Positions 24,106 to 32,762 of a stretch of 64,000 nucleotides of DNA are shown one piece after another. Made by a program: the position numbers and the translations under genes. Within the stretch, counting starts at the first letter, position 1, and each line of letters begins with the position of its first letter. The notes beneath the pieces are model-generated. The model was not told where the DNA came from, made no database searches, and saw nothing but the letters and a program-made list of their open reading frames with translations. This DNA is from Acidobacteriota bacterium (GTDB lineage: Bacteria > Acidobacteriota > Terriglobia > Acidiferrales > UBA7541): the NCBI GenBank assembly GCA_013289955.1, contig JABCYZ010000033.1, positions 1 through 64,000 on the forward strand, in the 5' to 3' direction.

Positions 24106-26709
24106 TTATTTGACCCGGACGATGACGAGGGTCATGTCGTCGCTCTGGGGAGCGCCGGAGGCGAAGGCGTCGGCGGCTCTCATAATTTTGGCTATGGAAT
24201 CCTTTGCCGGAAGCCCATTGCAATTTGAGATGGCGTCGAGGAGGCGCTGGTCTCCCCATTCTTCGAGGGTGGGGTTCATGGCTTCGCTGAAGCCGTCGGT
24301 ATAGATCACCAGCAAGTCGCCGGGGGCCAAGGTAACTTCCGCTTGCTGGTAAGCACACTCCGGCAACAATCCGACGACCGTTCCGCCGGCTTGATCGAGG
24401 CGTTCAGCGGCGCCGTTCTTTGCGTGGGCGCGCAACAAAATCGGGGGACAGTGGCCGGCGTTCACGTAGCTTAGGCGGTGATTGGCGGGATCGAATTGAG
24501 CGTAGAAAAGCGTGGCGTAACGGTCTTCCGTGGAGGCGTCGTAGAGCATAGCGTTGACGCGGGTGATCAGGCTGCCGATGTCGTTGCCGGCGCGCATGGC
24601 GTCGGCGCGGAGAGAGGCTTGGAGGCTCGCCATGGTGAGGGCGGCGGCGATGCCTTTGCCGGAAACGTCGCCTAGAGCGAGGCCGAGCTTACCGTCGGGG
24701 AGAGCGAGAAAATCATAATAATCACCGCCGACGCCGAGAGCAGTGCGGCAGAAGCCGAAATAATCGAGTCCGGCGATCTCGGGGAGGCGCTGGGGGAAAA
24801 GGCGTTCTTGCACTTCGCGCGCGATTTCGATTTCGCGGTTCAATTTTTCGCGGCGACCAATTTCAACAGCGATGGCCGAGGTCAGCTCGGCGTTTGAGAG
24901 GGCCAGGGCGGTTTGCGTCGCGACGGATTTCAGGAGCCGAATATCCGTGCTGGAGTAGGGGGCTTCCGAACGCTTCTCGCCGAGGCTGATGATACCGAGA
25001 AGATTTTGTTTTGCCATGAGAGGCAGCAGCAGTTGCGGATGGAGGGAAGCGAGATTCTGGCGTTCGTCTTCTGGCATCTCCGAAGTGTTCACCCAGGATT
25101 TTTCATCGTCGAAGTAAACGCGCTCAGGACCGGCTTCTCTCTTAAGGAGCCTGACGGTGGCGCCGGAATCGGGCAGATTCGCCTCCAGCGCATCGGTGAA
25201 GCCAAGAGCAAACGCGGGACGGTAACTGCCGCCTGCTTCGAGGAGCACCGCAACCCGGGGGATATGGAGGGATTCGGCGATTTTTGTCGCCACTCGTTCA
25301 AGAAGCGGGCGTTTTTCGACGATGGAGCGGACCTCTTCGCTCAGGGCTTCGAGGATTTGCTCGGCGTCGTAAGCGTCACGGAAGAATCGACGGTCGGTCC
25401 ACTTGCGGAGGAGGATCGCGCCCTTGCGGAGCCATAGAACCGCCAGAATCAGAACCGCGATGGTGGTGATCTCGTTCGCGAGGCTCAAGTGACTGTTGCG
25501 CGCGAAGCTCACGCCAGTGATTAAGATGACGCCTGTCAGGAGCACTTGCAATACTTGGATCCCACGGCTGGCCAGCGCATATTGCAGGCCCTGACGGATG
25601 ACGACGCGGACATCCATTGCGCGGTGGACAACGATCACGTACGCAAGCGTAATGGGAAAGAGCAGCATCAGGGACAGCGCGGACAGCACAAACCATTCCG
25701 GAAAGATCTGCTCGAGCTCGCCGCCCTTGATGTTTTGCGTAACAAAGAGCAGGCACGCAGGGGCCAGGGCAATGGTGGAGCCGGTAGAAAGCAAGCGCAG
25801 GCGCCGCTTCGCATCGGGCGTGGCGGCCTGGCCCACCTTGACGGAAATGCAGGCAAAGAATGCGCCGATCGCCGCGAAGCTGAGCAGGAAGTCAAGGAAG
25901 TTCAGGTGATCCAGAGCCGCGGATAAGGAAGCGACCGCGGCGAAGTTTTCGATTTGACCGATGCCCACGATGACATTTATTGCACCGGAAATAATCAGGA
26001 GCGTGATGACAATGTGCTTGGACCAGTTCCACCAGGATGGGTCCTTCTCGCGGAAAGGCTCAGGAAAGAACACGCCGAAAAGCAGCATGAAAATTGGCCA
26101 GGTGTCGCCCACGGCTATGCGATATCCTTCTGCAACATCGCGAACGAGGGGTCCCCAACTCTCGGTTCCCGCGACGTAGAACACATTGAAAAACAGCATG
26201 ATGAAGCAGAGGCACCAAGCCGAAGGATCTCGTGGACGTACGGCCGCGACCCAAAATCCGAGCAGGAGGCAAAACGTCGGCACGACGAGTTTCATTGCCA
26301 GAAGGGAAGCGGCAGACCAACTGATGGGAGGAGCGGTGGACTGCTCGAGCTGAACGGCGGCCGAGCGTGGAGATGTTTCTCCCGGACGGAGGAACTGAAC
26401 CGTCAGGGTATCACTCGGATTCGCTTTACGGATCGCTTCGCCGAAAACAGCCAGCCCGGTCACGCTCCGGCCATTCACCGAGAGCAGGATGTCGTCGTTT
26501 AGGACACCGGCTTCTCGGGCGGACTTATTCACGAACCGAAGGACAGGGCGGCCTTTGTCGTAAATCGGCACGAATGGGTATGCAACGGCTTTGAAATGGA
26601 AATAGTTCGGAAAGGCGTATAGGGCCGAGCGAATCTGATACGCCGAAGCAAGCGCGAAAAGAAGCGCGAGACAGACGTATTGGAGAGTGGGAGGATTCTT
26701 TCTGCGCAT
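24106..26709 (-). CDS. Membrane RsbU/SpoIIE-type protein phosphatase with PDZ-like and GAF domains
   Basis: This 867-residue signalling protein has an N-terminal membrane anchor, a PDZ-like segment (about 55-110, AREAGVLNDDILLSVNGRSVTG) and several membrane helices (about 135-430). A GAF-like region (about 460-620) follows, then a C-terminal PP2C/SpoIIE phosphatase (about 650-867). The phosphatase has GGDYYDFLALPDGKLGLALGDVSGKGIAAALTMA and TDGFSEAMNP, which carry the metal-binding Asp residues. Such enzymes dephosphorylate anti-anti-sigma factors in partner-switching pathways. No RsbV/RsbW partners are seen nearby. It is divergent from a Ser/Thr kinase gene. The start is ATG 26709; a TTG at 26733 is possible. 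Confidence 0.9.
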   Translation of the reverse strand: MRRKNPPTLQYVCLALLFALASAYQIRSALYAFPNYFHFKAVAYPFVPIYDKGRPVLRFVNKSAREAGVLNDDILLSVNGRSVTGLAVFGEAIRKANPSDTLTVQFLRPGETSPRSAAVQLEQSTAPPISWSAASLLAMKLVVPTFCLLLGFWVAAVRPRDPSAWCLCFIMLFFNVFYVAGTESWGPLVRDVAEGYRIAVGDTWPIFMLLFGVFFPEPFREKDPSWWNWSKHIVITLLIISGAINVIVGIGQIENFAAVASLSAALDHLNFLDFLLSFAAIGAFFACISVKVGQAATPDAKRRLRLLSTGSTIALAPACLLFVTQNIKGGELEQIFPEWFVLSALSLMLLFPITLAYVIVVHRAMDVRVVIRQGLQYALASRGIQVLQVLLTGVILITGVSFARNSHLSLANEITTIAVLILAVLWLRKGAILLRKWTDRRFFRDAYDAEQILEALSEEVRSIVEKRPLLERVATKIAESLHIPRVAVLLEAGGSYRPAFALGFTDALEANLPDSGATVRLLKREAGPERVYFDDEKSWVNTSEMPEDERQNLASLHPQLLLPLMAKQNLLGIISLGEKRSEAPYSSTDIRLLKSVATQTALALSNAELTSAIAVEIGRREKLNREIEIAREVQERLFPQRLPEIAGLDYFGFCRTALGVGGDYYDFLALPDGKLGLALGDVSGKGIAAALTMASLQASLRADAMRAGNDIGSLITRVNAMLYDASTEDRYATLFYAQFDPANHRLSYVNAGHCPPILLRAHAKNGAAERLDQAGGTVVGLLPECAYQQAEVTLAPGDLLVIYTDGFSEAMNPTLEEWGDQRLLDAISNCNGLPAKDSIAKIMRAADAFASGAPQSDDMTLVIVRVK

Positions 26710-26764
26710 GTCCCGCGGCTCACGAAGCCGCAATTCGTGTTAAGCAAGGTAACACTCCCGGCCG

Positions 26765-26793
26765 TTGACTTGGAAGTGGGCGGACCCTAAAAT
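26765..26793 (+). promoter_or_regulatory. Sigma70-type promoter giving a probably leaderless kinase mRNA
   Basis: TTGACT (26765-26770), a 17-base spacer and TAAAAT (26788-26793) fit the consensus well. The kinase ATG is at 26803, only 9 bases after the -10, so the predicted start of transcription is within about 3 bases of the start codon. No Shine-Dalgarno sequence is present (CACGCCACC precedes the ATG). Confidence 0.75.
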
Positions 26794-26802
26794 CACGCCA
26801 CC

Positions 26803-29800
26803 ATGACGGACGCGTCCTCCCTGGCGGGCCGGACGATCGCTCACTATCGTGTTTTGGAAAAATTGGGCGGCGGTGGGATGGGTGTGGTCTATCGGGCGCA
26901 CGACGAAAAGCTCGACCGCGACATCGCCCTGAAGGTGCTTCCGCCGGGACTCCTTTCTGATGAGGCCGCTCGAAAGCGGTTCCGCAACGAAGCCCTCGCG
27001 CTGGCCAAGCTGAATCATCCTTGCATCGGAACGGTCCATGACTTCGGCAGCGAAGATGGCCTGGATTTTCTGGTGATGGAGCTGGTCCAGGGAGTCCCCC
27101 TAAGCCGAAAGCTGCAAGACGGACCGCTCGACGAGGCGCAAACGCGCGGACTGGGCGCACAACTGGCCGAGGGGCTGGCGGCGGCTCATGCCCATGGCGT
27201 CATCCATCGCGACCTGAAGCCCGACAATTTGCACATCACGCCAGACGGCAGGTTGAAGATTCTGGATTTCGGTCTGGCGAAGCTTTTCCGCCCGCAAACG
27301 GAAATGGATCAGACGCAAAGCATGGACGATACCCATTCCGTTTCGGGAACACTGCCGTACATGTCACCGGAACAACTACGGGCGGAAGCGGTGGACTCCC
27401 GCGCTGATATTTATGGAGCGGGAGCGGTGCTTTACGAGATGGCGACGGCGCAGCGGCCGTTTCCGGAAAACCAACCGGCTCGTTTGATTGACGCAATTCT
27501 CCATAGCTCGCCAAAACCGTTGAGTTCCAGAGGATCATCCGCTTCCGCGGGGCTGGAATCGATCATTTTCAAGGCGCTCGAAAAGGAACCGGCACAGCGC
27601 TACCAGTCCGCGCGCGAGCTTATGGTGGCACTGGAATCGGGAGGCGTTGTCGCCCGACCTGCTCCTCACCGAAATTGGCCACTCGCAGCGGTCAGTGCGC
27701 TGGCGTTCGTGCTGATCGTCGGAGCGGCGATCGGGCTGAATCTCGGGAAACTCCGCGACCGGCTGACGGGATGGAACACTTCAGGAAAGGCCGGGGAGCC
27801 CAAGGTTTCGAGGATACCGGTGCGCCGATCTGTCGCGGTGCTGGGTTTCAAGAACAGTTCGGGACGCACGGAGGCGGCTTGGCTGTCCACGGGCCTGTCC
27901 GAGATGCTGACGACGGAGTTAGGTACGGGCGAGAAAATTCGCACGGTGGCCGAAGAAAACGTCGCCCGGGCAAAGTTGGACTTGTCGCTGTCCGACGCCG
28001 ATAGTTTGGCGAAAGATACTCTGAAGCGTGTGCGAGATAATCTGGGGACGGACTATGTGGTTCTTGGATCCTTCGTGGATCTCGGCAAGGAAGCAGGCGG
28101 GCAAGTTCGCGTGGATATGCGGCTGCAGGACGCGCGTACCGGTGAGACGATCGGGATCGTTTCTGAAACTGGAAAAGAGAGTGAACTGTTCGACCTTGTG
28201 ACGCGCGCGGGGAGCGATCTGAGAAGCAAGCTTGGCATTGGGAACATCTCGGATACCGAAGCAGGCAGCGTGCGTGCGGCCATTTCGACGAATCCGGAGG
28301 CTTCGCGCCTCTACGCCGAAGGACTTGAGAAACTCCGCGTTTTCGATGCTGCCGGAGCGCGGGATCTCCTCGAAAAGTCCACTGCTGCCGATCCCAACTA
28401 CGCACTGGCTCATTCAGCGCTATCTGCGGCTTGGTCAGCCCTGGGGTATGACGCCAAAGCTGCGGATGAAGCCAAGAAGGCCTTTGATTTGTCGGGCAGT
28501 TTGCTGCGCGAGGAGCATCTCGCGATCGAGGGACGATACTACGAGGCTGCAAGAAACTGGCCCAAAGCAATCGAAGTCTACAAGACGCTTTGGACCTTTG
28601 AGCCGGACAATCTTGATTATGGATTGCGCCTCGCGCAGGTGCAGACGTCAGGGAGCCAGGCCAAGGACGCTCTGGCAACGGTCGACGCTCTGCGCAATCT
28701 GCCAGCGCCCACGTCGGACGATCCGCGCATCGATCTCGCAGAGGAAAATGCCGCCCGCGGCCAATCCGATTTCAAGCGCGAGCTCGCTGCTGCGGTGCGG
28801 GCCACGGAGAAGGGCCAAAAGCTGGGTGCGCGGGGTCTCGTCGCGCGCGCCGAACTCGCGCAGGGCCGGGCTTATTACAGTCTGGGTGACTACCCGCATT
28901 TCGAGGCTGCCGCGGAAGCTGCGCGGCAGATTTACGCGGACACAGGCGACCACAGCGGCGAAGCAAACGCGCTGCACAATCTGGGGACCGGGATCTACGA
29001 TCATGGAGACCGCGCCAACGCCCGAAAGCTCCAGGAAGAAAGCCTCGATACCTGCCGGAAGATCGGCAACAAGCGCTGCATGGCGGATGCGTTGAACAGC
29101 ATCGGAATCGCTTTGAAGGATCAGGCGGACTTTGATGGTGCAAGAAAAACCTATGAAGAAGCGATTGCTCTTCGTCAGGAAACTGGGGACAGGATTGGTG
29201 AAGCTGTCGGAGTAAACAACGTCGCCGTACTGTTCTATGAACAGGGGAAGTTTGCCGAGGCGAAGAAAAAATACGAACAGTCCCTGGCGATCACGCGCGA
29301 AATCGGAGAAAAGCGAGGAATCGCCCGTGCGATGACGAACTTGGCGATCCTGCTTCACGAGCAGGGACAGCTCGTCGAATCACGCAAATTGCACGAACAA
29401 TCCTTGGCCATGCGCCGGGAGATCGGGGATAAATCGGGGATCGCTCTCGCTCTGAATAACCTGGCAGTGGTTCTTTTCGACCAAGGAGATCTCGTAGCCG
29501 CACAGAAGGCCATCGACGAGCAAATGCCTATCTTTCAGCAGGCGGGGATTCAGCGAGGAGTGGCGTACGCCATGTTCCTGCAGGCCGAAGTCTGGAGAGA
29601 GGAGGGGAAACTCGACGAGGCGCGCAAGGAGCACGAGCAAGCGCTGGCCACGCGAACTAAAGTTGGAGAAACGACCACTGCCGAGGACAGCCTTCTGGCG
29701 CTGGCCAGGCTTTCGATTGAGCAAGGCCACCCGGCCGACGCGGAGCAACCCGCGAGACAAGTGTTGCGTCAGGCACAAACGGAAAAAGCAACCGGAAACG

Positions 29801-30195
29801 AAATAAGCGCCCGAGTGGTTCTTGCGCGTTCGCTGCTCGATCAAGGAAAACCAGCCGAGGCTGAAAAAGAAATTCGTGCAGCCGAGCTCAGCGTGGCAAC
29901 AGCCGAGGCGCGTTTGTTGGTGATGGATGTGGCGATAACAGCGGGTCGCATTCATGCCGCGAACGGAAAGGCGGGAGAGGCTTTCAGGACTTTAGAGGGC
30001 GCTCGCATGGAAGCCACCCGGCTGGACTGCGGCAGGTGCCTGTTCGAAGCGCGATTGGCCCTCGGGGAAACGGAAATGAAAGAAGGGAAGAAGGCGGCGG
30101 CGCGAGAGCACCTGGCAACTCTTGAGAGAGATGCAAAGGCAAAGAGTTTCTTGCTGATCGCGCGCAAAGCGCATGCCGCCGGCGCGGGCAAGTAG
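26803..30195 (+). CDS. Ser/Thr protein kinase with transmembrane, TolB-like and TPR regions
   Basis: This 1130-residue protein has a PknB-type kinase at about 15-275. It shows the Gly loop LGGGGMGVVYRA, Lys44 in IALKVL, HRDLKPDN at about 135-142, DFG at 155-157 and the APE-like MSPEQL. A single transmembrane helix (about 290-312) precedes a TolB-N/CsgG-like region (RRSVAVLGFKNSSGRTEAAWLSTGLSEML, about 345-480). From about 500 to the C-terminus are many TPRs, several with the Rap/MalT-like pattern GDRIGEAVGVNNVAVLFYEQGKFAEAKKKYEQSL. This architecture suits an inner-membrane sensor kinase with a periplasmic interaction domain. Catalytic residues are intact. Its divergent neighbour is a PP2C-type phosphatase. 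Confidence 0.93.
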   Translation: MTDASSLAGRTIAHYRVLEKLGGGGMGVVYRAHDEKLDRDIALKVLPPGLLSDEAARKRFRNEALALAKLNHPCIGTVHDFGSEDGLDFLVMELVQGVPLSRKLQDGPLDEAQTRGLGAQLAEGLAAAHAHGVIHRDLKPDNLHITPDGRLKILDFGLAKLFRPQTEMDQTQSMDDTHSVSGTLPYMSPEQLRAEAVDSRADIYGAGAVLYEMATAQRPFPENQPARLIDAILHSSPKPLSSRGSSASAGLESIIFKALEKEPAQRYQSARELMVALESGGVVARPAPHRNWPLAAVSALAFVLIVGAAIGLNLGKLRDRLTGWNTSGKAGEPKVSRIPVRRSVAVLGFKNSSGRTEAAWLSTGLSEMLTTELGTGEKIRTVAEENVARAKLDLSLSDADSLAKDTLKRVRDNLGTDYVVLGSFVDLGKEAGGQVRVDMRLQDARTGETIGIVSETGKESELFDLVTRAGSDLRSKLGIGNISDTEAGSVRAAISTNPEASRLYAEGLEKLRVFDAAGARDLLEKSTAADPNYALAHSALSAAWSALGYDAKAADEAKKAFDLSGSLLREEHLAIEGRYYEAARNWPKAIEVYKTLWTFEPDNLDYGLRLAQVQTSGSQAKDALATVDALRNLPAPTSDDPRIDLAEENAARGQSDFKRELAAAVRATEKGQKLGARGLVARAELAQGRAYYSLGDYPHFEAAAEAARQIYADTGDHSGEANALHNLGTGIYDHGDRANARKLQEESLDTCRKIGNKRCMADALNSIGIALKDQADFDGARKTYEEAIALRQETGDRIGEAVGVNNVAVLFYEQGKFAEAKKKYEQSLAITREIGEKRGIARAMTNLAILLHEQGQLVESRKLHEQSLAMRREIGDKSGIALALNNLAVVLFDQGDLVAAQKAIDEQMPIFQQAGIQRGVAYAMFLQAEVWREEGKLDEARKEHEQALATRTKVGETTTAEDSLLALARLSIEQGHPADAEQPARQVLRQAQTEKATGNEISARVVLARSLLDQGKPAEAEKEIRAAELSVATAEARLLVMDVAITAGRIHAANGKAGEAFRTLEGARMEATRLDCGRCLFEARLALGETEMKEGKKAAAREHLATLERDAKAKSFLLIARKAHAAGAGK

Positions 30196-30261
30196 AGTCA
30201 CCCTCTGACGGGCGAAGATGATCGAGCGGCGAGAATCGATCTCGATCTGGCGGTTTGGGTG

Positions 30262-30804
30262 TTAGGCCTGGCTATCGGCGGTTTTGCCGTTGTTGCGGCG
30301 GAAGCGGAACCAGAGCCATAGGGCGGCGAAAGCGAAGAAGGCGCCGATGGAGTCGAGCAGGGAATCGTAAGGCGAGGCGGTGCGGCTGGCGACGAAGGCT
30401 TGGTGTATTTCGTCCATGATGGAATAGCCGGCAGCGACGGAGAGTGCGGAAATTCCCCAGGTCCAGCGCCAGCCCTTGCGATCGCCGCGGACGCCACGGT
30501 AGATCAGGACGCAGAAAATGAAATATTCAGTGAAGTGCGCGCTTTTGCGGATGATGTGATGGATAAAATCGAATTGGTCCTCCGAGAGGTGCGGAAAGAG
30601 CCAGTGCACGAGGGGAGAGAAAAGGCTGGCGGTGTGCTCGGAAGAGAAAGAGTCGGTCGAGAGTGTGAAGATAACGCAGGCCCACGCCAAGGCGGGCCAC
30701 CACGAGCGGAGCCAAGCAGGGATCAGGAGCCGGTGGAGGCGAGGCTGCATCTCGGGGAGCTGCGGAGCGGGGCGGGGATTGCGCCAGGGTTGCGGGTCAG
30801 ACAA
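30262..30804 (-). CDS. VanZ-like family membrane protein
   Basis: The 180-residue protein has about four hydrophobic segments. It has the VanZ-like signature: polar residues in a membrane context with IIRKSAHFTEYFIFCVLIYRG and GYSIMDEIHQAFVASRTASPYDSLLDSIGAF, where the K-HF-EY and DE-HQ-F—R--S--D---N/D positions are the family hallmarks. The start is TTG 30804 with GGAGA upstream; a later ATG at 30750 is possible. The family's function is poorly known; VanZ itself gives low-level teicoplanin resistance. Confidence 0.85.
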   Translation of the reverse strand: MSDPQPWRNPRPAPQLPEMQPRLHRLLIPAWLRSWWPALAWACVIFTLSTDSFSSEHTASLFSPLVHWLFPHLSEDQFDFIHHIIRKSAHFTEYFIFCVLIYRGVRGDRKGWRWTWGISALSVAAGYSIMDEIHQAFVASRTASPYDSLLDSIGAFFAFAALWLWFRFRRNNGKTADSQA

Positions 30805-30902
30805 TTCTAGGGTCTCCGGTTACATTTTTAGTTTAGCTTATCGGCTGTAAGTTTCCCTTGGCGAGTCGGTCGCGGAGGGAAAAAGAGTCAACCGCCGGAA
30901 AG

Positions 30903-30921
30903 GCGGGAGCCGGGCTCCCGC
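30903..30921. repeat. 19-base palindrome downstream of guaB
   Basis: GCGGGAGCC and GGCTCCCGC flank a central G, 10 bases beyond the guaB stop (guaB is on the minus strand). It has no adjoining T-run on the minus strand. It may pause transcription, and belongs to the window-wide set of GC-rich intergenic palindromes. Confidence 0.55.
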
Positions 30922-30930
30922 ACTCCACGG

Positions 30931-32394
30931 TCATTCCATGCGATAGTTCGGCGCCTCGCGAGTGATGATGACGTCATGGACGTGGCTCTCTCGCAGTCCT
31001 GCGGCGGTGATGCGGACGAAGCGGGCTTTCTCGGCGAGTTCTCTCAGCGTAGGAGCGCCAACGTAGCCCATGCCGCTTTTTAGGCCGCCGACCAGTTGGT
31101 CGGTCAGCGCGCCGAGAGGCCCTTTGTACGGAACGCGGCCTTCGACGCCCTCGGGCACGGATTTGCCGCGTTCGTCGGTGTCCTGGACGGTTGCATAACG
31201 GTCGGAGCCTGCGTCCATCGCTCCCATCGAGCCCATGCCGCGATAGGACTTGAAGGTGCGTCCCTGAAAAAGAATAGTTTCGCCGGGAGATTCTTCCGTG
31301 CCGGCGAAGAGGCTGCCGATCATCACGCAGGAGGCGCCTGCGGCGATGGCCTTGGTTATGTCGCCGGAATACTTAATGCCTCCGTCGGCGATGATGGGGA
31401 TGCCGGTACCTTGCGCGGCGCGCGCGGCTTCCATGACGGCCGTGAGCTGAGGCACGCCGGCGCCGGTAACGACGCGCGTGGTGCAGATGGAGCCGGGGCC
31501 GATGCCGACTTTCAGACCGTCGATGCCGAGTGCGATCAGATCTTTCGCGGCTTCAAAAGTGGCAACATTCCCGGCGATGAGCTGCGCTTCGGGAAGGCGA
31601 GTGCGAATGGCTTTGATGGCGTCCATCACACGAGAGGTGTGGCCGTGCGCCGTGTCGATGGCCAGGACGTCGGCTTTGGATTTAAACATTTCGACGGCAC
31701 GCTCGAGATAGTCGCCTGTAGCGCCAACGGCGGCCCCAACGCGGAGTCGGCCTTGTTCATCCTTTGCGGCGCGCGGATATTCGCGTTTTTTCTGGATGTC
31801 TTTGACAGTGATGAGGCCCTTGAGATTAAAGTCTTGATCGACGACGAGCAGTTTTTCGATGCGGTGCTTTTGCAGGATGCGCTCGGCTTCCTCGAGCGTG
31901 GTGCCGACGGCTACGGTGACGAGATTTTCCTTGGTCATCACGGAACCGACGAGCTGGGAATGATTTTTTTCAAAGCGCAGGTCACGGTTCGTGAGGATCC
32001 CGGTTAAGCGCGACCCGCGCGTTACGGGCAGGCCGGAGATGCGGTACTTGGTCATGATCTCGAGGGCCTGGCGGAGGGTGATGTCCGGGGAGATCGTGAC
32101 GGGGTCGACGATCATGCCGCTTTCCGAGCGTTTTACGCGGTCCACCTCTTCGCCCTGGCGGTCGATGGGCATGTTGCGGTGCACGAGCCCGATGCCGCCT
32201 TGTCGGGCGATAGCGATGGCGAGGCGAGATTCGGTTACGGTGTCCATGGCGGCGGAGGCCAGGGGGATGTCCAGTGACAATTTGCGCGTGAAGCAGGTGC
32301 GCGTGTCGACTTCGGACGGGAGCACGGAGGATTTGCCGGGCAGAAGCAGCACGTCGTCGAAAGTAAGACCTTCAGGAATCGGACCGTCAATCAT
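30931..32394 (-). CDS. guaB: Inosine-5'-monophosphate dehydrogenase
   Basis: IMPDH oxidises IMP to XMP with NAD+, the committed step to GMP. The 487-residue product starts with GLTFDDVLLLPGKSSVLPSEV and contains a pair of CBS domains inserted in the barrel (about 95-215). It has the catalytic loop GPGSICTTRVVTG with the active-site Cys, and the flap region YKGPLGALTDQLVGGLKSGMGYVG. Length and all key motifs are normal. A GAGG site precedes the ATG and a 10-bp hairpin lies in the leader. Confidence 0.97.
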   Translation of the reverse strand: MIDGPIPEGLTFDDVLLLPGKSSVLPSEVDTRTCFTRKLSLDIPLASAAMDTVTESRLAIAIARQGGIGLVHRNMPIDRQGEEVDRVKRSESGMIVDPVTISPDITLRQALEIMTKYRISGLPVTRGSRLTGILTNRDLRFEKNHSQLVGSVMTKENLVTVAVGTTLEEAERILQKHRIEKLLVVDQDFNLKGLITVKDIQKKREYPRAAKDEQGRLRVGAAVGATGDYLERAVEMFKSKADVLAIDTAHGHTSRVMDAIKAIRTRLPEAQLIAGNVATFEAAKDLIALGIDGLKVGIGPGSICTTRVVTGAGVPQLTAVMEAARAAQGTGIPIIADGGIKYSGDITKAIAAGASCVMIGSLFAGTEESPGETILFQGRTFKSYRGMGSMGAMDAGSDRYATVQDTDERGKSVPEGVEGRVPYKGPLGALTDQLVGGLKSGMGYVGAPTLRELAEKARFVRITAAGLRESHVHDVIITREAPNYRME

Positions 32395-32435
32395 TCCAAC
32401 CTCGTCTCTGAAGATTAGCGCCCTAAAACAGCGCA

Positions 32436-32457
32436 GCCCAGCGGGTGCCCGCTGGGC
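32436..32457. repeat. 10-bp hairpin in the guaB leader
   Basis: GCCCAGCGGG (32436-32445) and CCCGCTGGGC (32448-32457) form a perfect stem with a 2-base loop, starting 42 bases upstream of the guaB start codon. It could influence guaB expression, but it looks like the other intergenic palindromes and no purine-riboswitch-like sequence is seen. Confidence 0.55.
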
Positions 32458-32762
32458 CGGAAGATGAATGCATCAGATTGCAAAAATCAATCACTGTGAA
32501 ACTTCTATTCTAGGGGGCAATGAGATTGCGGTCAAGTTGGTGGAGAGGCCGGGGCGTGGCGCGACTGGACAGCGACGAGCTCGCCTCTACCCCCTTCCTC
32601 AGGTCCGCTGGATTCCCACGTTTCCGTCCAACTGCCGGCTTTTTGATGCAGCATGGTGCACACCCAGATGCGAAAACGAAGGACGGAGAGCCGGCAGCTG
32701 GCCAACGCCTGGTCCTGTTGCTATCGGAAATTGGCGCACCACCGAGCGGCTCAGGAAACGTC
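32458..32762. other. Gap between guaB leader and a secreted-protein gene
   Basis: About 300 bases with no supported gene. It lies upstream of guaB (minus strand) and beyond the 3' end of the next minus-strand gene. Plus-strand open frames starting at 32468 and 32520 have no recognisable domain, and the second runs antisense into the neighbouring gene, so they are not called. Confidence 0.4.
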
